48,184 nt of DNA from Candidatus Obscuribacter phosphatis (lineage in GTDB: Bacteria > Cyanobacteriota > Vampirovibrionia > Obscuribacterales > Obscuribacteraceae), in the NCBI GenBank assembly GCA_001899315.1, contig MOYA01000001.1, positions 1,319,544 to 1,367,727 of the forward strand, in the 5' to 3' direction. This document shows, piece after piece, positions 24,161 to 31,378 of the stretch. A model generated the notes under the pieces. It saw only the letters and a list, made by a program, of their open reading frames with translations, was not told the DNA's origin and did not search any database. The position numbers were made by a program, and so were the translations under genes. Each line of letters opens with the position of its first letter. Positions within the stretch are counted from its first letter, which is position 1.

Positions 24161-24899
24161 CCGAATCATCGGCTGGTTTTTCCAACAAGATTGCCTCCGC
24201 TTGTTTTTCCCCAACAATTAGCTTGCTTGAACTCTCGCTTTTGCCCATCTCGCCTTTCAGCGCCAGTAGCTCAAGCTCGATATCGCTCTTGCCTTCAAAA
24301 CTCTTGAACTGCTTTTCTAGAGAGTCGCCTGAAAGTTCACCTAGAGCAAGGGCTTTTGCCTCTTTCTCTTGTACTTTAGATTCCATGCGCTCCATGACGC
24401 TCAAGGCGCCGGATGTGCTGGTTTTAGAAAGAATTTCGTTGGCCTTGATGGTAGCCTTGGCTGCCTTGTCTCGGGCAATGAGCACTTGTTTCTTGGTATT
24501 GGCTTTCTGCAGTTCGTTTTCCAACTCGGCTAGGCGCTGTCTCAGCCCGGCGGTTGCTTCTTTCTGCACCTTCAACTGGGTCTCAAGGTCAGAAACAGCC
24601 TGGGCATAGCCCTGTTTGCGCTGTAGAGCTTGTCTGGCTAGGTCGTCACTGTTTTGTTGCACAGCCATGGCGGCGCGATTCTGCCAGGTTGCTGCCTGGT
24701 CTTTGTTCTTTTGTAAATCTCTCTCAAGCTGCTTTTCGGTGGCGATGGCTTGCGCCACTGCTTGCCTGACCGAAATGACATTGCTTTGCAACTCGTTGTA
24801 CGACTGTTCAAGCATCATGGCCGGATCTTCAACCTTACCCAATAGGTGGTTGAAAGCGGCTTTGATGACTTGTACTAAACGGTCCAGCATCGACGGCAA
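24117..24899 (-). CDS. pspA: PspA/IM30 (Vipp1) family membrane-stress protein
   Basis: 260 residues, almost wholly helical. The N terminus MLDRLVQVIKAAFNHLLGKVEDPAMMLEQ has the amphipathic membrane-binding helix and the conserved EDP, followed by the long coiled coil (about 30-200). PspA/Vipp1 proteins form ESCRT-III-like rings and rods on the inner membrane and preserve proton-motive force or help build thylakoids. The C-terminal tail (about 215-260) is acidic and could correspond to a Vipp1-type extension, but without thylakoids a PspA role is more likely. It lies beside the ATP synthase genes, divergent to atpI. The true start may be M4. Confidence 0.87.
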   Translation of the reverse strand: MPSMLDRLVQVIKAAFNHLLGKVEDPAMMLEQSYNELQSNVISVRQAVAQAIATEKQLERDLQKNKDQAATWQNRAAMAVQQNSDDLARQALQRKQGYAQAVSDLETQLKVQKEATAGLRQRLAELENELQKANTKKQVLIARDKAAKATIKANEILSKTSTSGALSVMERMESKVQEKEAKALALGELSGDSLEKQFKSFEGKSDIELELLALKGEMGKSESSSKLIVGEKQAEAILLEKPADDSAIELQEVRELKTND

Positions 24900-25080
24900 C
24901 TCCTTCCTGTTAGACCCGCCTCAATTAACATCTAGTCATAGCATGAATTTGCTCTTAACATGATAGTAGACGAATCGCTTGTAACTCTTATGCCCCGGTT
25001 TTTATTTAGCCAACCGCCCCTGCAAATAACTGTTTAACCTCAAACAGTGAGCCTTTACCCCCTTCTAAGTTGAAGACATT

Positions 25081-25356
25081 ATGAAGAATGAAAGTCAGCC
25101 GCCGGAGGACCCGGCAAAATCCGCAAACGAAGGCGGGCAAAGCCTTGGAGCCCAGATCCTCATAGCTTCAGAGATGGGCTCGGCCATCGTTTTCTTGTCT
25201 CTGGCTGGCTATTTTGCCGGCAACTTCCTCGACCAACAAGTGCATTGTGCTCCATACGGTGTGGTGGTGGGCATTTTGCTTGGTTTGACCCTGGGGCTGG
25301 CTTTTGTCGTCAAGCGCAGCAACGAGCTTGATAAGAAGGCTGTATCCCGCAAATAG
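25081..25356 (+). CDS. atpI: AtpZ/AtpI-family ATP synthase assembly protein
   Basis: 91 residues with two membrane segments (about 32-50 and 58-78: EMGSAIVFLSLAGYFAGNFLD and GVVVGILLGLTLGLAFVV). This is the small AtpZ/AtpI protein that opens bacterial atp operons and assists c-ring assembly or Mg2+/Ca2+ uptake. About 200 non-coding bases separate it from atpB. A cytoplasmic Pro/Glu/Lys-rich N terminus precedes the first helix. Assignment rests on position plus the two-helix pattern; AtpI and AtpZ are not easily told apart. Confidence 0.8.
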   Translation: MKNESQPPEDPAKSANEGGQSLGAQILIASEMGSAIVFLSLAGYFAGNFLDQQVHCAPYGVVVGILLGLTLGLAFVVKRSNELDKKAVSRK

Positions 25357-25555
25357 TCGTTTAATTAGGTTTGATTCAGGCAATTCCTGCCTTGTCTGGG
25401 CGTCTTCAGCCATCTGTTATCATAATTGCCGTTACAGAGTGCCTTTTCAGGTCCTCTCTTGATAAGTACTGCGTTCTGCGCACGAAATTCAAAGCCCAAA
25501 AAGAAAATTTAGTCCTCATTAAGTCACGAAACCCTCCAGAGAGTTATCTAACAGA

Positions 25556-26317
25556 ATGCTTGGAAAGAATCTGCCGCTTTCAACACTGGTTCATGATCAG
25601 TCCCTTACCTCGATACAGTTCCCCATGGGTCTCGGCACTGTCGGCGACATACATGCCGATACAATCATCCTTACCTGGGTGGCGATGATAGTCATCCTTG
25701 TAGGTTGTGCGTCGATAAGCGGCTCACTGGTGGCTGAAGGACCAGGCGGTAAAGGTCAGGCGGTTCTAGAAGGTATCTATACATTCGTATCTGATATCGC
25801 CAAAGGTTCTATCGGCGACCATCGCTACAAACCCTATTTGCCTTTACTTTGCGGACTATTCCTCTTTATTTTGGTTTCCAACTTGATAGGCATCTTCCCC
25901 TATCCTGTTTTCGAGCATATGGAAGGCTGGCCCCATGTTGGTCATGAGCATTTCGAAGTGGCAGCCGCCACCACCGATTTCAACTTGACTGCCGGTCTGG
26001 CTGCTATCTCAATCCTCACCTATCTCGGCTCCGGCGTTATGGTGCATGGTTTTGAGTATGTGAAGCTCTTCTGTTTGAAACCAATAGCGCCGCTTGAGTG
26101 GCTTGACCTTGTGATCAGACCCTCAACCCTGGCACTCCGTCTTTTATTGGTTATTACAGCCGACGAAATGTTGAGAACTGCCTTCTTGAAAATCTGCCCC
26201 ATGCTTGTTCCTACGGCAATTATGGGTTTCGAAACTTTCATCGCCTTGGTGCAGGCTTTCGTATTTACACTTCTCACTTCGATTTATATCGGAGCCGCTG
26301 TGGCTGAACACCACTAG
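25556..26317 (+). CDS. atpB: ATP synthase F0 subunit a, with altered arginine motif
   Basis: 253 residues and five or six membrane helices. Subunit a provides the two proton half-channels beside the c-ring. Family marks are present: SNLIGIFPYP (108-117), TDFNLTAGLA (140-149), the essential R195 in TLALRL, E204 (E219 in E. coli) and Q233 (Q252) in FETFIALVQAFVFTLLTSIYIG. The normally invariant RLFGN reads RLLLV (195-199), so the Gly-Asn pair next to the arginine is replaced by Leu-Val with no change in length. The reading frame is intact. A strong terminator follows the gene. Confidence 0.93.
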   Translation: MLGKNLPLSTLVHDQSLTSIQFPMGLGTVGDIHADTIILTWVAMIVILVGCASISGSLVAEGPGGKGQAVLEGIYTFVSDIAKGSIGDHRYKPYLPLLCGLFLFILVSNLIGIFPYPVFEHMEGWPHVGHEHFEVAAATTDFNLTAGLAAISILTYLGSGVMVHGFEYVKLFCLKPIAPLEWLDLVIRPSTLALRLLLVITADEMLRTAFLKICPMLVPTAIMGFETFIALVQAFVFTLLTSIYIGAAVAEHH

Positions 26318-26342
26318 GTTAGAAGATATTGTCAAGATATAG

Positions 26343-26370
26343 AACGGGGGAGGATTCTCTCCCGTTTTTT
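26343..26370 (+). terminator. Rho-independent terminator after atpB
   Basis: A 9-bp stem (ACGGGGGAG/CTCTCCCGT, one G.U) with tetraloop GATT is followed by six T. It ends the atpI-atpB transcript and splits the ATP synthase genes into two units. Confidence 0.9.
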
Positions 26371-26382
26371 CTTAGGTCTTGT

Positions 26383-26418
26383 TTTTGGCTTTAAACCGAT
26401 ATCGGTTTAAAACCAAAA
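26383..26418. repeat. 36-bp near-perfect palindrome, copy 1
   Basis: TTTTGGCTTTAAACCGAT faces ATCGGTTTAAAACCAAAA with one mismatch in 18 pairs. It lies 12 bases after the atpB terminator and about 230 before the atpE promoter. A close relative stands at 48060-48093; both share the 16-bp core AACCGATATCGGTTTA and the TTTGGCT/CCAAA ends. No U-tract follows. It is either a binding site of a symmetric regulator or a dispersed palindromic repeat. Confidence 0.8.
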
Positions 26419-26473
26419 TCGAACCTTCAATTTTTCATTGCTAAGACTGTCTAAACCCGCCGCTTTGCAACCG

Positions 26474-26497
26474 GCTTGCCAAGCGCTTGTGGCAAGC
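26474..26497 (+). other. Stem-loop in the atpB-atpE gap
   Basis: GCTTGCCA/TGGCAAGC is an 8-bp perfect stem around an 8-base loop containing AGCGCT. It has no U-tract and no known function. Together with the terminator, palindrome and promoter it accounts for the visible structure of the 413-base gap. Confidence 0.4.
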
Positions 26498-26643
26498 ATT
26501 AATAGACTTGCTTAGGAAATTGTTCACTTTTGATTGATGAAAATATTGGCGGTTTGCTTTCTCCAGCCCTTCAAAGCTGCCTGGTGTTCGGGTTTTGAGA
26601 CGTGTTAACGGTCTCTCACCCCCACAGGATGGCACTTTCAGCC

Positions 26644-26652
26644 TGATATAAT
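26644..26652 (+). promoter_or_regulatory. Extended -10 promoter of atpE-F'-F-H-A-G
   Basis: TGATATAAT is a perfect TGn-extended -10 box 79 bases before the atpE start. The -35 region is poor (ACAGGA), as is usual for extended -10 promoters. It gives atpE and the downstream genes their own start after the atpB terminator. Confidence 0.65.
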
Positions 26653-26730
26653 CTGATTGCCTCGTGGAGAACCAGGTAGGGTCTCTATTTTGGGGCGGCT
26701 GGCGAAACGGTCATTTTAAGGAGAATTGCA

Positions 26731-27027
26731 GTGGACCACCAATTGATTGCCCAGGCTGGAACAGCGGCAAGCGGTATTGACAATATTACCCTGATCAAGT
26801 GCGCAGCGCTTCTCAGCGCAGGTATCGGCGCAATCGGCGTAGGCGTTCCTGGTATCGGTATCGGTATTGCCGCCTCTAGAGCTCTCGAAGGTATGGCTCG
26901 TCAACCCGAAATGCAGGGCAAACTTCTCGTCAACGGCATCATCTTCGCCGCTTTGATGGAAGCTCTCGGTCTCTTCGCCTTCCTCGTCGCTCTTCAGCTC
27001 GTCGGTATCGGCAACGCCAATCACTAA
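26731..27027 (+). CDS. atpE: ATP synthase F0 subunit c
   Basis: 98 residues, two helices joined by the polar loop RQPE. E77 in FAALMEALGLFAF is the proton-carrying carboxylate. Helix 1 has the tight Gly repeat (GIGAIGVGVPGIGIGIA) that packs the ring. The Na+-binding Gln of helix 1 and the Ser/Thr after the Glu are absent, so a proton ring is inferred. The GTG start is supported by AAGGAG eight bases upstream. The N terminus is about 15 residues longer than in cyanobacteria. It is the first gene of the second atp transcription unit, and translation is probably strong because c is needed in many copies. Confidence 0.96.
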   Translation: MDHQLIAQAGTAASGIDNITLIKCAALLSAGIGAIGVGVPGIGIGIAASRALEGMARQPEMQGKLLVNGIIFAALMEALGLFAFLVALQLVGIGNANH

Positions 27028-27117
27028 TATTGGCAAGCAGCTCCTCCTCATGCAAGGAGGAGCTGTGCTATGGGCTCAGCCCGTCGGTAGCAACATCTGA
27101 AGAGAGAAACAGGCAAG

Positions 27118-27597
27118 ATGCTCGAAGTAAACGGCACATTACTGATTCTGGTGGTGAGCTTTCTAGCATTTATCTATTTGCTAGACAAAGTTTTCGTATC
27201 ACCAGTTTCCAGGGTTCTGGAAGTCAGAGCCAAGAAAATACAAGACGACCTTGATGCCTCCAAAAAGGCACGGGTCGAAGCTGAAGAGATTCTCGCCCAG
27301 TACCAGAAGCATCTGGCTGAAGTGAGAGACAAGGCTCAAGCCACCATCAGTGATGCAGTGGCGGCGGCTCAGAAAACTCGTAGCGAAGAACTAGGCAAGA
27401 TAATGGAGCAGGGCCGTGAAAAGCTTACTGCCGCCAAAGTCACACTGCAAGCTGAAAAACAGCAGCTTGTCGACCAGTTGGTCGATGAGCAGGTGAAGCT
27501 TGTGCAGACCATAATTGCTAAGTTAGTTGGAGTCGGAGGCGGTAACCACGGCCTTGACAGAGAGAGAGTCAAACGTTCGCTCGAGGAGGCTTGCTAA
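27118..27597 (+). CDS. atpF': ATP synthase F0 subunit b'
   Basis: 159 residues: an N-terminal membrane helix (LLILVVSFLAFIYLLDKVFV, about 8-27), then a charged coiled coil to the C terminus. b' pairs with b to form a heterodimeric peripheral stalk; the b/b' pair is a mark of Cyanobacteria and a few phototrophic Proteobacteria. A GC-rich stem (GCTCCTCCT...AGGAGGAGC) lies between atpE and this gene at about 27040-27065 and may tune the ratio of c to the other subunits. The stop overlaps the atpF start by one base (TAATG). Confidence 0.9.
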   Translation: MLEVNGTLLILVVSFLAFIYLLDKVFVSPVSRVLEVRAKKIQDDLDASKKARVEAEEILAQYQKHLAEVRDKAQATISDAVAAAQKTRSEELGKIMEQGREKLTAAKVTLQAEKQQLVDQLVDEQVKLVQTIIAKLVGVGGGNHGLDRERVKRSLEEAC

Positions 27598-28157
27598 TGT
27601 TTTTTGCAGAAGTGGAAGCGCCCGGCATCATGAGCATCTTTGAAAATAACTTGATCAACTGGCTTTTGCTGGTTGCTTTCATGTATTGGGTGCTCGCTAA
27701 ATTTTTGCCTCCGGCTTTCAAGTCTAGAGAAGATGGCATCAACGCCACTCTTACCGCCGCTCGTGAAGCTCGCAGCCAAGCCGAAGCTCTGCTCGCCAAG
27801 CAGAAGGAAGCCGTGGCAAACGCCGAGAAAGAAGCTGATCAGATTTTGGATGAGGCTAAGAAAGCCGCCAAAGATATGCAGGCTTCCATCGAAGAGCAGA
27901 CCCGTAAAGATGTTGCCGACATGCTGGCAAAATTTGAGAATGCTGTTGCTGCTGAGCGTCAAATGCTGGTCACCGAGATGCGTCAAGCTTCGGTGAAAGC
28001 AGCTATGGAACTCGCCCGCGAGCAACTAGCATCTGCTGTCACCCCTGAGGTTCGCTCTCAGTTGCTCAATCAGTTTATGGAGCAGCTTGAGACCATGAAC
28101 ACTAGTAAAGGATCGATGACTGCCGGCTCCGGCGCATCGCTCTCGGCAACAAAGTAG
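27597..28157 (+). CDS. atpF: ATP synthase F0 subunit b
   Basis: About 186 residues: a membrane helix (NLINWLLLVAFMYWVLAKFLPP, about 15-36) followed by a long coiled coil rich in Ala, Glu and Lys, and a short Ser/Gly tail. The ATG at 27597 is chosen because GGAGG lies seven bases before it and the b' stop shares its A; an in-frame TTG lies two codons upstream. With b' it makes the stator linking subunit a to the F1 head through delta. The second-helix region (ERQMLVTEMRQASVKAAMELAREQL) matches the C-terminal delta-binding part of b subunits. Confidence 0.92.
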   Translation: MFFAEVEAPGIMSIFENNLINWLLLVAFMYWVLAKFLPPAFKSREDGINATLTAAREARSQAEALLAKQKEAVANAEKEADQILDEAKKAAKDMQASIEEQTRKDVADMLAKFENAVAAERQMLVTEMRQASVKAAMELAREQLASAVTPEVRSQLLNQFMEQLETMNTSKGSMTAGSGASLSATK

Positions 28158-28190
28158 CAAGTAGGGAGTGATGCAAGTGGAGAGTAGTAA

Positions 28191-28736
28191 ATGAATACTG
28201 AACTGCAAGGCATAGCTGCACAATATTCAGAAGCTGTTTTGGATTTGGCTGAAAAGGCTAATGAAGCAGATAAAGTTCTGGCTGAGATCAAGCTGGTAAA
28301 TGAAGTAATCGGTTCGGACCGAGATATGACCGTGGTGCTGAACCACCCGTCCATTTCATCAGAAGAGAAGAAGAAGTTTCTTTCTTCATTGTTCAGCGGC
28401 AAATTGAGTGAGCTGACAGGCACTTTGCTCAATCTTTTGGCAGACAAGCGTCGACTCGATATTCTTCCTTTTATTGAGTCGAGTTATCGTGGTCTGCTCA
28501 ATAAGCGCAAAAACATTCTCACCGCCTCTCTCAGCTGTGCCGAGCCCTTGGGTGATGCCGCCATCGCCAATATCAAGGCTCAGCTCACTGAACATCTGGG
28601 CAAGAAGCTTGAACTGGAAGTGAAAGTTGATAGCTCGCTTATCGGCGGAGTGGTGCTCAAGATAGGTGACCAGGTCATTGACGGCAGTTTGAAAGGCAAG
28701 CTCAAGACCATAGAGAAAGCACTACTTTCAGTTTAG
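28191..28736 (+). CDS. atpH: ATP synthase F1 subunit delta
   Basis: 181 residues. The N-terminal helical domain (IAAQYSEAVLDLAEKANEADKVLAEIKLV) and the C-terminal signature LEVKVDSSLIGGVVLKIGDQVIDGSLKGKL (about 140-170) identify delta (OSCP). It caps the alpha3-beta3 head and joins it to the b/b' stalk. It begins 33 bases after atpF and ends 62 before atpA. Confidence 0.94.
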   Translation: MNTELQGIAAQYSEAVLDLAEKANEADKVLAEIKLVNEVIGSDRDMTVVLNHPSISSEEKKKFLSSLFSGKLSELTGTLLNLLADKRRLDILPFIESSYRGLLNKRKNILTASLSCAEPLGDAAIANIKAQLTEHLGKKLELEVKVDSSLIGGVVLKIGDQVIDGSLKGKLKTIEKALLSV

Positions 28737-28798
28737 AAACCGGTTTTACAAATAACGATAGTACGGAACATCAAAGAAGCAGAGGTTAAAGACGAACC

Positions 28799-30322
28799 AT
28801 GGCAATCAGGCCCGACGAAATTACATCAGTTCTCAAAAGCCAGTTGGAAAATTATCGTTCTTCGCTGAACGTCACCAATGTCGGCAGCGTACTGCAGGTG
28901 GGCGATGGTATCGCTCGCATTTACGGCATGGAAAAAGCCATGGCTGGTGAACTGGTCGAATTCGATGACGAAGAAAAGACCATGGGTATGGTCTTGAACC
29001 TTGAAGAAGACAACGTCGGTGTGGTTGTGCTTGGTGAAGGCCGTAAGATTTTTGAAGGCATGGAAGTGCGCACCACCGGCAAGATCGCTTCTGTACCAGT
29101 GGGTGAAGCTCTGCTCGGTCGCGTAGTCAACGCTATCGGTCAGCCCATGGACGGTAAAGGTCCGATCAACTCCAGCGAGTTTTCGCCTATCGAAGTGAAA
29201 GCACCTGGTATCGTCAGCCGTAAGTCTGTACACGAGCCGCTCATGACCGGTATCGCCGCTATCGACGGCATGATCCCGATTGGTCGCGGACAGCGCGAAT
29301 TGATTATCGGCGACCGTCAAACTGGCAAAACCGCCGTCGCCATCGATGCCATCATCAACCAGAAGAATCAGCCCAACCGCCCCATCTGTATTTATGTAGC
29401 CATCGGTCAGAAAAACTCCAACGTCGGTAAAATCCAGAAAATTTTGGAAGAGCACGGCGCCATGGAATACACCATCATCGTCAATGCTCCGGCAACAGCC
29501 GCTCCCGCTCTCCAATTCCTCGCCCCTTACGCCGGCGTGGCCATGGGTGAGTACTTTATGAAGAGAGGACAGCATGCCCTCTGCGTTTATGATGACCTCT
29601 CCAAGCACGCCAACGCCTACCGCGCCATGAGCTTGCTGCTTCGTCGTCCTCCGGGTCGTGAAGCTTTCCCTGGAGACGTTTTCTATCTGCACAGCCGTCT
29701 TTTGGAGCGTGCCGCCAAACTGTCCGATAAATTGGGCGCTGGTTCACTGACCGCCTTGCCAATTATCGAAACACAAGCCGGTGACGTATCCGCTTACATT
29801 CCCACCAACGTTATTTCAATCACCGACGGTCAGATCTTCCTTGAGACCGACCTCTTCTACGCCGGTGTCCGTCCCGCTATCAACGCCGGTATCTCGGTTA
29901 GCCGCGTCGGCGGTTCCGCCCAGACCAAGGCGATGAAATCGGTAGCTGGTAAATTGCGTCTCGACTTGGCTCAGTTCAGAGAATTGGAAGCTTTCGCTCA
30001 GTTCGCTTCCGATCTAGACAAGTCCACTCAAGATCAGATTCGTCGCGGTCAGAAACTGACCGAGGTTCTGAAACAGCCTCAGTATCAGCCTCTTAGCTTG
30101 GCTCAACAGGTATCGATTATCTTTGCCGCAAACAAAGGCATTCTCGACGATGTCGAAGGCAAGAACATCTCTAAATTCAAAGCCGAGTGGTTCAAATATC
30201 TTTCCACCCAAGCTAAAGATCTCGAGACCAAACTCTTGAGCGGCGACAAACTCAGTGATGCTGAAGAGCAATCAATGGTCGACCACCTCAACAAGTTCAA
30301 GTCAAATTACTTCAAACCCTAG
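28799..30322 (+). CDS. atpA: ATP synthase F1 subunit alpha
   Basis: 507 residues. Walker [10 protein letters not shown] near 170; the non-catalytic nucleotide site and the arginine finger region are in [21 protein letters not shown] (about 365-385). The N-terminal [19 protein letters not shown] is typical of delta-binding alpha subunits. The gene shows strong, regular codon use, as expected of a highly expressed protein. Alpha alternates with beta in the catalytic head; the beta and epsilon genes are not in this window, as in Cyanobacteria where they form a separate operon. Confidence 0.98.
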   Translation: MAIRPDEITSVLKSQLENYRSSLNVTNVGSVLQVGDGIARIYGMEKAMAGELVEFDDEEKTMGMVLNLEEDNVGVVVLGEGRKIFEGMEVRTTGKIASVPVGEALLGRVVNAIGQPMDGKGPINSSEFSPIEVKAPGIVSRKSVHEPLMTGIAAIDGMIPIGRGQRELIIGDRQTGKTAVAIDAIINQKNQPNRPICIYVAIGQKNSNVGKIQKILEEHGAMEYTIIVNAPATAAPALQFLAPYAGVAMGEYFMKRGQHALCVYDDLSKHANAYRAMSLLLRRPPGREAFPGDVFYLHSRLLERAAKLSDKLGAGSLTALPIIETQAGDVSAYIPTNVISITDGQIFLETDLFYAGVRPAINAGISVSRVGGSAQTKAMKSVAGKLRLDLAQFRELEAFAQFASDLDKSTQDQIRRGQKLTEVLKQPQYQPLSLAQQVSIIFAANKGILDDVEGKNISKFKAEWFKYLSTQAKDLETKLLSGDKLSDAEEQSMVDHLNKFKSNYFKP

Positions 30323-30335
30323 GCTAGGATAAACA

Positions 30336-31220
30336 ATGGCTAACCTGAAAGCTATTAGACAAAGAATCAAATCTGTTCAGTCGACGCAGAAAATCACCCG
30401 AGCCATGCGACTTGTTGCTGCTGCCAAGGTGCGTCGCGCGCAGATGCGTGTGCAGGGTGCCAGACCTTTCACCCAAGCTGTGGTAAGGATTTTGCGGGAA
30501 GTAGTGGCTGAAGTCAGCCCTATCGACTTGCACGGTATCCCACTTCTAGAGAAGCGCCCGATCAAAAAAGTAGCGATTATCGTGCTTTCTTCCGATCGCG
30601 GTCTCTGCGGCGGCTACAACACCTCGGTCTTCCGTGAAGTGATGAGCCGAATCAGTGTGCTGCAAGGTGAAGGCAAAGAAGTGGGGCTGATCTTGGTCGG
30701 CATGAAGGCGAATTCCTTCTTCAAGTCGATCAAAGTAGAAAAGTTGAAGAGCTATACTCTCCTGCCCGCTATTCCCACTGTGGAAGAAGCCAAGCTTATC
30801 GCCGGTTATGCCGGTGAACTCTATACAGAGGGCAAGGTCGACGCCGTAGAGGTAATTGGCACCGATTTCATTTCGCTTCTGCGCTCTGAAGTCGTGAACA
30901 CCAAATACTTGCCTGTGGAACTACCAGCCGCCATGGAAAAGTCGACAGTGGCCACGCCTCTTAGACTTTTCGAGCCTTCCATCCTAACGGTCATGGAAGA
31001 AGAGCTTCTCCCTAAGTACATTGAGAACGTCATTTTCCAGGCTCTGCTCGAAGCCTCAGCTTCAGAGCTTGCCGCGCGAATGAATGCCATGACCAATGCT
31101 TCGAACAATGCTCGTGATCTGATAAGCAGCCTCACCCTGGTCTATAACAAAGCCAGACAAGCGGCGATCACACAAGAATTGCTCGAAATCGTCGGTGGTG
31201 CCGAAGCTCTCAAAGGCTAA
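30336..31220 (+). CDS. atpG: ATP synthase F1 subunit gamma
   Basis: 294 residues. N-terminal helix NLKAIRQRIKSVQSTQKITRAMRLVAAAKVRRAQ and C-terminal helix ARMNAMTNASNNARDLISSLTLVYNKARQAAITQEL form the central rotating shaft. The roughly 35-residue regulatory insertion of cyanobacterial and chloroplast gamma subunits, expected after about residue 195, is missing: FISLLRSEVVNTKYLPVEL passes directly to TPLRLFEPSI. Last gene of the atp block, 13 bases after atpA. Confidence 0.97.
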   Translation: MANLKAIRQRIKSVQSTQKITRAMRLVAAAKVRRAQMRVQGARPFTQAVVRILREVVAEVSPIDLHGIPLLEKRPIKKVAIIVLSSDRGLCGGYNTSVFREVMSRISVLQGEGKEVGLILVGMKANSFFKSIKVEKLKSYTLLPAIPTVEEAKLIAGYAGELYTEGKVDAVEVIGTDFISLLRSEVVNTKYLPVELPAAMEKSTVATPLRLFEPSILTVMEEELLPKYIENVIFQALLEASASELAARMNAMTNASNNARDLISSLTLVYNKARQAAITQELLEIVGGAEALKG

Positions 31221-31350
31221 TTAACGCCATACTGATGGGTATCAAGCCTTGCATACAAATGTGCTGCCCGGCAGCCTATTTTGTGGCGCATATAATTAAT
31301 TCCATACTTGCTTTCTCTGGCTATATAATGCCCTTAGGTCTTTTCTTTGG

Positions 31351-31378
31351 GCTAAAGCATGATGGCTAAAGCATGATG
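31351..31378 (+). repeat. Exact 14-bp tandem duplication across a start codon
   Basis: GCTAAAGCATGATG occurs twice head to tail. Each copy holds an ATGATG, so the duplication creates two possible starts; only the second lies directly on the SpoIID-protein frame used here. Confidence 0.85.

Noticed and set aside
25371-25688. A 105-codon frame across the atpI-atpB gap
   Set aside because: It overlaps the start of atpB in another frame, has no ribosome site and no recognisable sequence.
26101-26175. Frameshift in atpB explaining RLLLV
   Set aside because: The distance from R195 to E204 is the same as in the family and the flanking residues on both sides stay in frame, so it is substitution.
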